64,000 bases of DNA, taken from contig NZ_QPIG01000006.1 in the NCBI RefSeq assembly GCF_003337215.1, positions 1 through 64,000 of the forward strand, given 5' to 3'. Position 1 is the stretch's first letter. Each line of letters opens with the position of its first letter. Under the pieces are notes generated by a model. The model was not told the origin of the DNA. It saw nothing but the letters and a program-made list of their open reading frames with translations, and did no database searches. The stretch comes from Oceanihabitans sediminis (GTDB lineage: Bacteria > Bacteroidota > Bacteroidia > Flavobacteriales > Flavobacteriaceae). The translations under genes and the position numbers were made by a program. Of this stretch, positions 34,360 to 45,155 are shown one piece after another.

Positions 34360-34726
34360 GGTCATTTACGCTGATAGCGTTAGTTGACGAAAAAGTTGGC
34401 GAAGTTGATGCGTTGATAAAACCAAACCCATTACCATTTCCATTATTATCACTTCTAAATCTGAATATGATATTTGTACCCGGCTTAACTGTACCACCGA
34501 GCTTTAAAATAATTTCACTATTATTATTAGTAGTCATTTCAGCCTGACTCGAGTCGGGAGCACCTAAAGCATATTCAGGATTTTCAATATTTGTTGAACT
34601 ATACACCGAAACCGCAAAGGCCTCTTGAGCTACAACAGAGCCCATACTCAAAAAGACACAAAGCATAAAAGTCAGCACCATTTTCATGGTATTAGTAGGG
34701 TTTGGGGTATTCATATTTATTTTCAT
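34360..34726 (-). pseudogene. N-terminal remnant of a secreted surface protein cut by the IS element
   Basis: From ATG at 34726 (later in-frame ATGs at 34714 and nearby are possible): signal peptide (KMVLTFMLCVFLSMGSVVAQ), then YALGAPDSSQAEMTTNNNSE and KLGGTVKPGTNIIFRFRSDN. This is the start of a discoidin-like or DUF11-type flavobacterial surface protein. The frame runs into the IS right end and stops at once (NDPS then TGA). The remainder of the gene is absent on the other side of the IS. Confidence 0.75.
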
Positions 34727-35238
34727 ACTAGTTATTCTAATCAATTTACAAATAAACGCTACGTTAAAATATGACATCTGTCATATTAACCTCGGTTTAC
34801 TTAAAATAAAATAGAAATAGCAAAAAACGACAAAGGTACCTCTCAAATAGGAAGCCTTTATAAGCTATAAGAGAACATTACATCTATTAACCATTGTTGT
34901 AGATTAAAAACCTATAAAACACTAGCTGAATTTTAGAACAAACAGCAAGCCATAATACCATTAAACATAAGGTCTTTACTTGACTTGCACTATAATTTGA
35001 TTGAGATATAATGTAATTTTTTTGCTATTAATTAAATTATTTTACACATAATGTATCACAAAAATCATTTATTAAACATAGAAAACACAATAAATTCGTT
35101 AATTAATAATAATAATAATCGTTTAAGTGCATTTTTCATTGCTAATATACCGGTCTATTTTATATATTCTAAGGTAAATAATTAAAAACTAAACAGATAA
35201 AGTCACCTAAAAGACTGTATTTATCATCAAAGTAGCTT
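34727..35238. other. Intergenic region without a recognisable gene
   Basis: About 510 very AT-rich bases. It includes a short AAT microsatellite (35104-35118) and no credible frame. The promoter of the truncated surface-protein gene must be within it. Confidence 0.5.
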
Positions 35239-38123
35239 TTACTGGTTATTTCCTGGTGTTGAATTAGGGTCTTGCCTACTACTTGTTTCCACTTCTGCAA
35301 AATTGGTAATATCTCCACAATTTGGTCCTATGAGCACTGCTATTACTAGCGTCTGTGTGCTTCCACTCGTTACGGTAATATTGTTCCACATTCCTATATT
35401 AGAAGGTTCATCAACCGCAAAGCTAGTACTTGCGGGTACAGTAGAACTTGTTGCTATATAACTCACTCCTGCAGGCAGTACATCTTTTACTGAAGCCGTT
35501 GCGTCACAAGGTCCATTGTTAGTCAGTACAATTTTGTAGTAAATAGTATCACCTATATTGGCCTGTGTAATCTCTGCACCAGTAGCATTTTGATCGGCAT
35601 AAACCGTTTTCTCCAAGCTTAAATCAGCCTCATTTACCACCGTTAAGCTTGTTGTATCTTCTGTACCACAACTATTGTTGGCAGATGATGCTAGCACCTT
35701 ATACTGCGTAACAGGGGCTGCCACCTGAACATTTGATAAAGTTAAGGTGTTATTTGTTTTTCCGCTTAAAATAGTAAAGGTTGTACCGCCATCTGTACTT
35801 TCGTACCATTGGTAATTTATTTCCGAAGGATCTAAAGCTTCCGTAGTATATGGGGTTGTTGAAAAATCGGTAACTCGTGTTCCTGTTGCGTTTGCTATAT
35901 AGGTAATAGTTGTTCCAGAGCAAATAGCTCCACTAACATCAGAAGTAATACTACTTATGGTCACTTTTTCGTTTATGGTAACCGCAGCTGTTGTGCTTTG
36001 TCCGCCACTGACTGCTATAGGAACTCCATTTTCATCTACATTACCCGTTATCATACCATTAGTATCCAATTGACCTGTAGTAATGTTCCCTGCTGCTTCT
36101 AAAGCATCAAAACAGCCATCATTATCAGAATCGGTATCTAAATAATCTGGAATACCATCTAAATCGGTATCACAAGAAATTTTAGCAAAATCCCCGAAAA
36201 TAAGAATTTTACCATCTGGACCATCTGATGTAGCAGCACTTGTAAACGACACTCGCAATGCGCTAATCTCAGAACCTACCGGAGCCAAATCATCAATTTG
36301 AAAAAGTCCTACGAAAACAAACCCTGCACCAGAGGGATGCACCTTATGATTCGTATTAACATAATCGCCAGGGATAACTGTCAAATTTCCTAACACATTA
36401 TTATCGCTATCTAAAGCTTCAATAAAATAACGGTTATTCCTTGTTCTTTCGGTCACTGCAATAAAAATATCTCTGTTGGAAACAATAGGATTATTATAAC
36501 TCACTGTATAACTATCTTGTGTGTAGTTTTTTCCGTCTAAAGAATGATATAAATTTAAATCTGCACTTTGGAATGCAGGTAAAGCATTATTGTCAAAATT
36601 AGGATTATTATTATAGTCGTTTATTTGAGTTCCATGATCTGTTATATATACTTTACCATTAGAGTTTACACCACTGAATGAAGACACATAAACATCTGGT
36701 ACTATAAAATAATTATAAGTACCGCCTTCTACTTCAATACTTTCCAAAATGTGATTTGCGGTATGATCTAATCGATTTGGACTTGTTATATTCATAGTAT
36801 ATTCGGTTCCTTTATACGCGCCATCTTTACCGCTATCAACAAAAGGGCACTCATCTATATCCAAAATTCCATCATTATCATTATCTAAATCACAACTATC
36901 TACAATACCATCACCATCTGTATCAGTTCCCGTATTTACACTCAAACTAATTGTAGCCATATTGCTTGGTTCTGCTATATCACAATTACCAATCTTTGTA
37001 TCTTTTACTGTATAATTAAATTGAATATCCCCGGAAAACCCTGGGGTAAAAGTTAGTGATATCTCTCCGTTTACCGTATTTACACTAGCAGCAACTCCTG
37101 TTGGCACGTTAGATACTTGAACTGTGGTTGGATCTAAATTGTTTTCAAAATCCACATCATTTTCTAAGGGATTTATTACAACAGTTTCTGAAGCACAATA
37201 TACCCCTTCTAAACTATCATCATGGGCTACTGGTGCAGCATCGAGGACAAAACCTAAGCTTTCTAAAGCTATATTTGTTGAAGTTACTTGATCAATTTTA
37301 ATTAACTCAGTACCGTTAAAATAATAAAAATTCCCTCTATTTGATGTAAATAAATTACCATCACTATCAAATGCTAAACCATCTGAATCTAGTTTAGTTG
37401 CAAATTCTGGTGTAACCTGACCATTTGTTAAATCTACACTAGCCACCCAATCATCACCATTCCCACCCCCGCCAAAACTGGCAGAAATATAAACTTTATC
37501 TTCACATGTATTATAGCCCATATCTTCGTTAGTCCCAATAGTAAAATTGGTAGAACCGGGTGCCATCACTAAATCTATATGATCGTTACCTCCAAAGGCA
37601 TCGGGCACAATTTGTCCAGTAGTAATATCGAATGCAAAAATAAAATCATTTCCGCTAACACCATAGTAAATATTATCTTCAGTCCTAGTAATACCATTTA
37701 CTTTTTCAACTACCCTACCATCGTTAAGAGAACCAAAAAGACCGATTCCCAGGGGTTGCACCCCTGCTGAAGGACTGTTAAATCATAGATATATACCCCG
37801 GATTCATTATTATTTGGATCATTGTATACAACGTACAAATTATCTCCTATCACAATACAATCTCTCGCTCTACCTGGAAGGTCGTCCGAACCATTATTTA
37901 AATTACCAATATAGATCCAAGTATTACCTCCACTCGTACTTGGGTTGGTACTCGTGTATACTTGATATGGTGCATTTTCATTTATAGTATAAGCAGCAAA
38001 GCCATAAGTATTAAATTGTGCATGTAAACTAGAGGTGAACATAAAACAGATACTTAGAAAAATTATAAGATGTTGTGAACATTTATAATTGATATTTTTA
38101 GTTGCAAGTAGTATGGTATTCAT
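35239..38123 (-). pseudogene. Large secreted surface protein with DUF11 domain, split by a -1 frameshift
   Basis: Two frames join into one protein of about 960 residues. The first (38123-37710) has a signal peptide (LIIFLSICFMFTSSLHAQ) and NENAPYQVYT...GVYIYDLTVLQQG. The second (37761-35239) continues VQPLGIGLFGSLNDGRVVEK, with a beta-propeller-like part, an Ig-like PVAHDDSL region, thrombospondin-3-type D-rich repeats (DTDGDGIVDSCDLDNDNDGI) and a C-terminal DUF11 domain (SLEKTVYADQN...YYKIVLTNNGP). One extra G in the G4 tract at 37761-37764 would restore the frame. It ends STPGNNQ with no type IX secretion domain, so the C-terminus may be truncated as well. Sequencing error or phase variation could also explain the break. 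Confidence 0.8.
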
Positions 38124-38294
38124 AGGCTATATTCTTTTAGTTGAGAGGCTTAAGTCACAAATATAACTGATTTACTTAATAAACCATTTTTCAAATAAAT
38201 TTTGATATAAACTATTCGTCAAAACGCTATTTATTGGGATAAAATCAAAACAATTCAAACCTAAAGCTTAACACACGAAAGAAATCCAAGCTAC

Positions 38295-38327
38295 TTTAGA
38301 GATTTCAGAATTACTGCATTATATTTG
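38295..38327 (+). promoter_or_regulatory. Promoter of prfC
   Basis: TATATTTG (38320-38327) fits the Bacteroidota -7 box TAnnTTTG, 15 bp before the prfC ATG. A TTTA at 38295 stands about 21 bp upstream as a weak -33 element. Confidence 0.5.
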
Positions 38328-38342
38328 CCGAAATTTATAATT

Positions 38343-39932
38343 ATGAAATTTCAAGACGAAATCAACAGACGACGAACCTTTGGTATTATTGCTCACCCCG
38401 ATGCCGGTAAAACAACATTAACCGAAAAATTACTTTTATTTGGTGGTGCTATTCAAGAAGCGGGAGCTGTAAAAAGCAATAAAATAAAAAAGGGCGCGAC
38501 GAGTGATTTTATGGAAATTGAACGCCAGCGTGGGATTAGTGTAGCGACTTCTGTTTTAGCTTTTGAATATGACGGTATAAAAATCAACATTTTAGATACG
38601 CCAGGACATAAGGATTTTGCTGAAGATACGTTTAGAACGCTAACCGCTGTAGATAGTGTTATTGTTGTTATTGACGTTGCTAAAGGAGTCGAAGAACAAA
38701 CGGAAAAACTAGTAGAAGTTTGCCGTATGCGAGACATACCAATGATTGTATTTATAAACAAAATGGATCGAGAAGGTAAAGATGCCTTTGAATTGTTAGA
38801 TGAAATTGAGCAAAAATTAGGTTTGCGTGTAGCACCATTAAGTTTCCCTATAGGTATGGGGTATGACTTTAAAGGAATTTATAATATTTGGGAGAAAAAC
38901 ATAAATTTATTTAGCGGAGATAGCCGTAAAAATATTGAAGAAACTATTGAAATTTCGGATTTAAACTCTACGGAACTAAATAAATTAATAGGTGACAAAG
39001 CAGCTGAAACACTTCGTGAGGAAATAGAACTAGTAGAAGGGATTTACCCAAGTTTTGATAATAAGGAGTATTTAGATGGCAGTTTGCAACCTGTATTTTT
39101 TGGTTCTGCATTAAATAGTTTTGGTGTAAGAGAATTATTAGATTGTTTTATAGAGATAGCCCCAAAACCTAGACCTAAGCAAAGTGAAGAGCGTTTAGTT
39201 CAGCCTGATGAAAAAGATTTTACTGGTTTTGTTTTTAAAATTCATGCCAATATGGACCCTAATCATAGAAATCGATTGGCATTTATAAAAATAGTTTCTG
39301 GAGAATTTAAGCGTAACACCACCTACCTACATGTTAGACACAATAAAAAGGTAAAATTTTCGAGCCCGAATGCCTTCTTTGCAGAAAAAAAAGAGATAGT
39401 TGACATCTCTTATCCTGGAGATATTGTAGGCTTACAAGACACTGGAACCTTTAAAATTGGTGATACTTTAACAGAAGGCGAAATACTAAATTATAAGGGA
39501 GTTCCTAGTTTCTCTCCAGAACACTTTAGATATATTAATAATGCAGACCCATTAAAATCAAAGCAGTTATACAAAGGTATTGACCAGCTCATGGATGAAG
39601 GAGTTGCCCAGTTGTTCACACTAGAACTTAACGGAAGAAAGGTAATAGGAACCGTTGGAGCTTTACAATATGAAGTAATTCAGTATAGATTAGAGCATGA
39701 ATATGGTGCTAAATGTACTTATGAAAACTTAAATGTTTTTAAAGCATGTTGGATTGAAGCGGAAGACGAAAAAAGCGAAGAATACAAGGATTTTTTAAGA
39801 GTAAAACAACGTTTTCTTGCAAAAGATAAAAGAGGTCAATTAGTATTTTTAGCAGATTCTGCTTTTTCATTACAAATGACGCAACAAAAATATCCAAGCT
39901 TAAAATTTCACTTTGTAAGTGAGTTTAATTAG
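38343..39932 (+). CDS. prfC: Peptide chain release factor 3
   Basis: 529 residues from ATG at 38343 (MKFQDEINRRRTFGIIAHPD); an upstream in-frame start at 38325 would lie inside the promoter. GTPase motifs: AHPDAGKTT (G1), ERQRGISV (G2), DTPGHKDF (G3), NKMD (G4). It recycles RF1/RF2 from the ribosome after termination, hydrolysing GTP. Length and C-terminal domain are standard. Single gene ended by the terminator at 40151-40189. Confidence 0.96.
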   Translation: MKFQDEINRRRTFGIIAHPDAGKTTLTEKLLLFGGAIQEAGAVKSNKIKKGATSDFMEIERQRGISVATSVLAFEYDGIKINILDTPGHKDFAEDTFRTLTAVDSVIVVIDVAKGVEEQTEKLVEVCRMRDIPMIVFINKMDREGKDAFELLDEIEQKLGLRVAPLSFPIGMGYDFKGIYNIWEKNINLFSGDSRKNIEETIEISDLNSTELNKLIGDKAAETLREEIELVEGIYPSFDNKEYLDGSLQPVFFGSALNSFGVRELLDCFIEIAPKPRPKQSEERLVQPDEKDFTGFVFKIHANMDPNHRNRLAFIKIVSGEFKRNTTYLHVRHNKKVKFSSPNAFFAEKKEIVDISYPGDIVGLQDTGTFKIGDTLTEGEILNYKGVPSFSPEHFRYINNADPLKSKQLYKGIDQLMDEGVAQLFTLELNGRKVIGTVGALQYEVIQYRLEHEYGAKCTYENLNVFKACWIEAEDEKSEEYKDFLRVKQRFLAKDKRGQLVFLADSAFSLQMTQQKYPSLKFHFVSEFN

Positions 39933-40150
39933 AATAAAACCTCATTTAAGAGTGTTTTAAAGTATTTTAAAACTTTTTAGTCATATTACATATGCGATCT
40001 CTGTAAGTCGCTAAAAAGCAACTGTAAATAATTCGTTTTTCTAGACGCTATCAATTTAAGTTATAATTATCATCTAAATAAATAAACTTAATTTATAAAT
40101 CACTTTTCATTAAAGTAAAAAAACTATTAGCTAGATTTTGGCTATTTATA

Positions 40151-40189
40151 AAAAAATCCCTTTATAAATTTTATAAAGGGATTTTTTTT
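40151..40189. terminator. Bidirectional intrinsic terminator between prfC and DUF3467
   Basis: Near-perfect stem AAATCCCTTTATAA/TTATAAAGGGATTT with A-rich left and T-rich right flanks, usable from both strands. It ends prfC transcription and, on the minus strand, the DUF3467 transcript. Confidence 0.9.
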
Positions 40190-40198
40190 ACTTCTATT

Positions 40199-40250
40199 TT
40201 AAGCTTCTCCGGTTGGTCCGAAGTTTAACGGAATTGGAGGTTGCTCATAA
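40199..40250 (-). pseudogene. Duplicated 3' fragment of the DUF3467 gene
   Basis: 40201-40250 matches 40311-40360 with five differences and no gaps (both read AAGCTTCTCC-GTTGGTCCGAA on plus). On the minus strand it would encode the last residues (EQPPIPLNFGPTGEA). The copies are 110 bp apart. A tandem duplication with deletion is the simplest cause; it has no start of its own. Confidence 0.8.
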
Positions 40251-40306
40251 AAAAATATTTTGAGCACCTCTAATACAAAAAGCAAATTAGTTTTTAAGCT
40301 AGAAAA

Positions 40307-40624
40307 TTAAGCTTCTCCAGTTGGTCCGAAATTCAAAGGTATTGGAGGTTGCTCATAATCTTTGATTTCACCATGTGCATTTTCAAACTTTGCTACGTTA
40401 TCGCTTAAAGCTTTCATTAAACGCTTAGCGTGTTGTGGCGTTAAAATTATTCTAGATTTCACCTTACTTTTTGGTGTTCCAGGCATAATACTAACAAAGT
40501 CTACTACAAATTCTGAAACGGAGTGATTAATTATTGCTAGGTTAGAATAAGTGCCTTCTGCTACTTTTTCGTCTAACTCAATATTAATTTGTCCGGGTTT
40601 TTTCTTGTTTTTATCTTCTGCCAT
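40307..40624 (-). CDS. DUF3467-domain protein
   Basis: 105 residues. INIELDEKVAEGTYSNLAIINHS, SEFVVDFVSIMPGTPKSKVKSRIILTPQHAKRL and the C-terminal PPIPLNFGPTGEA are characteristic of DUF3467, a family usual beside rpoBC in Bacteroidota. Function is not known. It follows rpoC by 149 bp after a terminator-like hairpin. Confidence 0.92.
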   Translation of the reverse strand: MAEDKNKKKPGQINIELDEKVAEGTYSNLAIINHSVSEFVVDFVSIMPGTPKSKVKSRIILTPQHAKRLMKALSDNVAKFENAHGEIKDYEQPPIPLNFGPTGEA

Positions 40625-40681
40625 TATATTCTTATTTATGCTTCCGTAGAAACGAAAGTCTTATTAGTTATTCTTTTAAAC

Positions 40682-40709
40682 AAAGAATCCTGCTAGTGCA
40701 GGATTCTTT
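40682..40709 (-). terminator. Terminator-like hairpin after rpoC
   Basis: AAAGAATCCTGC/GCAGGATTCTTT around a short loop, 65 bp after the rpoC stop. The tail on minus is short (TTTG), so it may be partial read-through into DUF3467. Confidence 0.75.
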
Positions 40710-40773
40710 CATATATTTATAATTATCTCCTTAAAGAGATCCTGAAATTTCAGGTTAAACTAGAAATTCTAGC

Positions 40774-43700
40774 TTAATTATAATTCACTTCTTCTTTGTT
40801 TTGCATCATTTGATCAAACTCTGCTTTAGAACCTACTAAAATGTTATCGTATGTACGCATTCCTGTTCCTGCTGGAATTCTGTGTCCTACAATTACATTT
40901 TCTTTAAGTCCTTCTAAAGTATCAATCTTACCAGCTACAGCTGCCTCATTTAACACTTTTGTAGTTTCCTGGAAGGAAGCTGCAGATATAAATGATTTAG
41001 TTTGTAACGAAGCTCTTGTAATACCTTGTAAGATAGGTGTAGCAGTTGCTGGTCTTGCGTCTCTAGCTTCTACTAAAGCTTTATCTTCACGACGTAATAT
41101 AGAGTTTTCGTCTCTTAACTGTCTAGTTGTAATGATTTGTCCTTCTTTTAATGTTGCAGAATCACCAGCATTTTCAACTACTTTCATTCCGAAAATTTCG
41201 TCATTTTCTTCAATAAAATCTGCTTTATGTACTAGTTGGTCTTCTAAGAAGATTGTATCACCAGAATCAATAATTCTAACTTTACGCATCATTTGTCTTA
41301 CAACAACCTCGAAGTGCTTATCGTTAATCTTCACCCCTTGTAAACGATATACTTCTTGTACTTCGTTTACTAAGTATTGTTGTACTGCAGAAGGTCCTTT
41401 GATATTTAAAATATCGTTAGGAGTAATAGAACCATCAGATAATGGCATACCAGCTTTAATAAAGTCATTTTCTTGAACAAGAATCTGGCTTGATAATTTA
41501 ACTAAGTATTTTTTAACGTCTCCTAATTTAGACTCTACAATAATCTCACGATTACCTCTCTTGATTTTTCCAAAAGATACAACACCATCAATAGCACTTA
41601 CTACTGCAGGGTTTGAAGGGTTACGAGCTTCAAATAACTCTGTTACACGAGGTAAACCTCCTGTAATATCCCCAGATTTAGCAGATTTACGTGGTATCTT
41701 AACTAATACTTTACCAATATTAACTTTTTCACCATCGTCAATCATAATGTGTGCTCCAACTGGTAAGTTGTAAGAACGCATTACTTCTCCTTTAGAATCT
41801 TCAACGTGAAGGGTTGGTATAAGTTTCTTATTTCTAGATTCTGAAATTACTTTTTCTTGGAATCCTGTTTGCTCATCAATTTCTACTTGATAAGTAACAC
41901 CTTGTTCGATATTTTCATATCTTACTTTTCCTGCGAATTCAGAAATAATTACACCGTTATATGGATCCCACTTACAAGCTACATCTCCTTTCTTCATTTT
42001 ATCTCCACTCTTAATGTAGATAAACGATCCGTAAGGAATATTGTTAGTACTTAAAGTGATTCCTGTTTTCTCATCCACTAAACGAAGTTCAGATGTACGA
42101 GAGATAACAACATCTACTGGGTTACCTTCGTTATCAACACCTTGTACCGTTTTCAATTCATCGATTTCTGCAATACCGTCAAATTTAACAGCAAGTTTAT
42201 TATCTTCTGAAATGTTTCCTGCAATACCTCCCACGTGGAAAGTACGTAGTGTTAACTGTGTACCAGGCTCTCCAATTGATTGTGCTGCCACAACTCCTAC
42301 TGCTTCACCTCTTTGTACCATCTTACCGGTAGCTAAGTTTCTTCCGTAACATTTAGCACAGATTCCTTTTTTAGCTTCACAACTTAATGGTGAACGAGCT
42401 TCTACTTTATCTATAGGTGAGTTTTCAATTGTTTTTGCAATTTCGTCTGTAATCATTTCGTTTGCAGCAACAATTAACTCATCTGTTAAAGGATTGTATA
42501 TATCGTTTAATGAAATACGACCTTCAATTCTTTCTTTTAAGCTTTCAACTTCTTCATCATTCTTTTTAAGTGCAGTAATTTCTACACCTCTTAAAGTACC
42601 ACAGTCTTCTGTATTTACAATTACATCTTGAGATACATCTACTAAACGACGAGTTAGGTATCCTGCATCGGCAGTTTTAAGTGCTGTATCGGCAAGACCT
42701 TTACGAGCACCGTGAGTAGAGATAAAGTATTCTAAAATTGAAAGACCTTCTTTAAAGTTAGAAAGAATTGGATTTTCAATAATTTCTCCACCACCTGCTG
42801 TAGATTTTTTAGGCTTAGCCATTAATCCACGCATACCGGTTAACTGACGAATCTGTTCTTTAGATCCACGCGCACCAGAATCAAGCATCATATATACCGA
42901 GTTGAATCCTTGTTGGTCTTCACGGATACGTTTCATAGACAATTCTGTCAATTCTGCGTTTGTTGAAGTCCAAATATCAATAACTTGGTTATAACGTTCG
43001 TTGTTTGTTATAAGTCCCATGTTATAGTTAGCAGAAATACCTTCAACTAAGCCATTCGCTTTGTCGATCATAGCCTGCTTTTCTGGTGGGATAATAATAT
43101 CTCCTAAACTGAAAGATAATCCACCTTTAAATGCGTAATTATAACCTAAACTTTTGATTTCATCTAAGAAAGCTCCAGTTTCTGGTACAGAAGTAACTTT
43201 TAAAATATCACCGATAATGTTTCTAAGTGATTTTTTAGTTAATACTTCGTTTATAAATCCTGCTGCTTCTGGTACTTTCTCGTTAAAGATTACACGTCCA
43301 ACAGTAGTTTCTATAATTTTTGTTACTAATTCTCCATCTTCGTTTAAGTCTTTCGCTCTTACTTTAATAGAAGCGTTTAAGTCTACACGTTTTTCGTTGT
43401 AAGCTATTGTTACTTCTTCTGCAGAATAGAAAGTTAAACCTTCACCTTTTACTTTTACTGTATCTGTAGATTTACGTAACTTAGTCATATAATAAAGACC
43501 AAGTACCATATCTTGAGAAGGTACAGCTACTGGTGAACCATTAGCAGGGTTTAAGATATTATGAGAACCTAACATTAATAGTTGACACTCTAAAATAGCT
43601 TCTGGCCCTAATGGTAAATGCACCGCCATTTGATCTCCATCGAAATCGGCGTTAAATGCAGTACACACTAATGGGTGTAATTGAATTGCTTTCCCTTCAA

Positions 43701-45075
43701 TTAATTTTGGTTGGAAAGCTTGTATACCAAGCCTGTGTAATGTAGGGGCACGGTTTAAAAGAACTGGATGTCCTTTTATCACGTTTTCTAAGATATCCCA
43801 TACTACTGGCTCTCTTTTATCTATAATCTTTTTGGCAGACTTAACTGTTTTTACAATACCTCTTTCAATTAATTTTCTAATTACAAAAGGTTTGTACAGC
43901 TCGGCAGCCATATTTTTTGGTAAACCACACTCGAATAATTTTAATTCTGGTCCTACAACAATTACAGAACGAGCAGAATAATCAACACGCTTACCAAGTA
44001 AGTTTTGACGGAAACGTCCTTGCTTACCTTTAAGCGAATCTGATAAAGATTTAAGTGGTCTGTTAGAATCTGTTTTTACTGCAGATGATTTACGTGTGTT
44101 ATCTAATAAAGAATCTACAGACTCTTGTAACATACGTTTCTCATTACGTAAAATAACTTCTGGTGCTTTTATTTCAACTAATCTCTTAAGACGGTTGTTT
44201 CTAATAATTACACGACGGTATAAGTCATTTAAATCTGAAGTTGCAAAACGACCTCCATCTAGTGGCACTAGTGGACGTAATTCTGGCGGAATAATAGGAA
44301 TAACTTTAAGTACCATCCATTCTGGACGATTCTCTCTATTTTCATTAGACTCTCTAAGAGCTTCAACTACTTGTAAACGTTTTAAAGCTTCCGTTTTACG
44401 TTGTTTAGACGTTTCGGTATTTGCTTTATGACGTAACTCATAAGATAAAGATTCTAAGTCTATTCTAGCTAATAAATCTATAATACACTCAGCTCCCATT
44501 TTAGCAATAAACTTATTTGGGTCTGTATCTTCTAGATATTGGTTGTCTTGTGGAAGCGTTTCAAGAATATTTAAGTATTCTTCTTCTGTTAAGAAGTCCA
44601 TTTTTTGTAATGGTTCTCCTTCTACTCCTTTAGCAATACCTGGTTGAATTACTACGTAACGTTCGTAGTAAATAATCATATCTAATTTCTTAGAAGGTAA
44701 ACCTAAAAGGTAACCAATTTTGTTTGGTAACGAACGGAAGTACCAGATATGTGCTACAGGAACCACTAAATTAATGTGTCCTACTCTATCTCTACGTACT
44801 TTCTTTTCTGTTACTTCTACACCACAACGATCACATACAATTCCCTTGTAGCGAATACGCTTATATTTACCACAAGCACATTCGTAATCCTTTACAGGAC
44901 CAAAAATACGCTCACAGAATAAACCGTCACGTTCTGGTTTATGTGTTCGATAATTGATAGTTTCTGGCTTTAAAACCTCACCTCTAGACTCTGCTAAAAT
45001 AGATTCTGGTGAAGCTAAACCAATGGAGATTTTATTAAATCTCTTTACTGTGTTCTTATCTTGTTTTCTTGCCAT
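40774..45075 (-). CDS. rpoC: RNA polymerase subunit beta'
   Basis: 1433 residues, Bacteroidota length. The catalytic Mg site [12 protein letters not shown], the N-terminal zinc site ([20 protein letters not shown]) and the second zinc site ([13 protein letters not shown]) are intact, as are the bridge helix and trigger loop region ([16 protein letters not shown]). It starts 80 bp after rpoB ends. Last gene of the rplKAJL-rpoBC string. Confidence 0.98.
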   Translation of the reverse strand: MARKQDKNTVKRFNKISIGLASPESILAESRGEVLKPETINYRTHKPERDGLFCERIFGPVKDYECACGKYKRIRYKGIVCDRCGVEVTEKKVRRDRVGHINLVVPVAHIWYFRSLPNKIGYLLGLPSKKLDMIIYYERYVVIQPGIAKGVEGEPLQKMDFLTEEEYLNILETLPQDNQYLEDTDPNKFIAKMGAECIIDLLARIDLESLSYELRHKANTETSKQRKTEALKRLQVVEALRESNENRENRPEWMVLKVIPIIPPELRPLVPLDGGRFATSDLNDLYRRVIIRNNRLKRLVEIKAPEVILRNEKRMLQESVDSLLDNTRKSSAVKTDSNRPLKSLSDSLKGKQGRFRQNLLGKRVDYSARSVIVVGPELKLFECGLPKNMAAELYKPFVIRKLIERGIVKTVKSAKKIIDKREPVVWDILENVIKGHPVLLNRAPTLHRLGIQAFQPKLIEGKAIQLHPLVCTAFNADFDGDQMAVHLPLGPEAILECQLLMLGSHNILNPANGSPVAVPSQDMVLGLYYMTKLRKSTDTVKVKGEGLTFYSAEEVTIAYNEKRVDLNASIKVRAKDLNEDGELVTKIIETTVGRVIFNEKVPEAAGFINEVLTKKSLRNIIGDILKVTSVPETGAFLDEIKSLGYNYAFKGGLSFSLGDIIIPPEKQAMIDKANGLVEGISANYNMGLITNNERYNQVIDIWTSTNAELTELSMKRIREDQQGFNSVYMMLDSGARGSKEQIRQLTGMRGLMAKPKKSTAGGGEIIENPILSNFKEGLSILEYFISTHGARKGLADTALKTADAGYLTRRLVDVSQDVIVNTEDCGTLRGVEITALKKNDEEVESLKERIEGRISLNDIYNPLTDELIVAANEMITDEIAKTIENSPIDKVEARSPLSCEAKKGICAKCYGRNLATGKMVQRGEAVGVVAAQSIGEPGTQLTLRTFHVGGIAGNISEDNKLAVKFDGIAEIDELKTVQGVDNEGNPVDVVISRTSELRLVDEKTGITLSTNNIPYGSFIYIKSGDKMKKGDVACKWDPYNGVIISEFAGKVRYENIEQGVTYQVEIDEQTGFQEKVISESRNKKLIPTLHVEDSKGEVMRSYNLPVGAHIMIDDGEKVNIGKVLVKIPRKSAKSGDITGGLPRVTELFEARNPSNPAVVSAIDGVVSFGKIKRGNREIIVESKLGDVKKYLVKLSSQILVQENDFIKAGMPLSDGSITPNDILNIKGPSAVQQYLVNEVQEVYRLQGVKINDKHFEVVVRQMMRKVRIIDSGDTIFLEDQLVHKADFIEENDEIFGMKVVENAGDSATLKEGQIITTRQLRDENSILRREDKALVEARDARPATATPILQGITRASLQTKSFISAASFQETTKVLNEAAVAGKIDTLEGLKENVIVGHRIPAGTGMRTYDNILVGSKAEFDQMMQNKEEVNYN

Positions 45076-45155
45076 TTCTTTTAGTATTCAGTCTCAGTCT
45101 CAGTATTTTGTTTGATTTTACACGAACAGAATACTGCGACTTCATACTATTTTTA

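Noticed and set aside
40841..44431. Several plus-strand frames across rpoC (and 46231-47706 across rpoB)
   Set aside because: Antisense shadows of highly conserved polymerase genes; rich in S/T/L with no fold.
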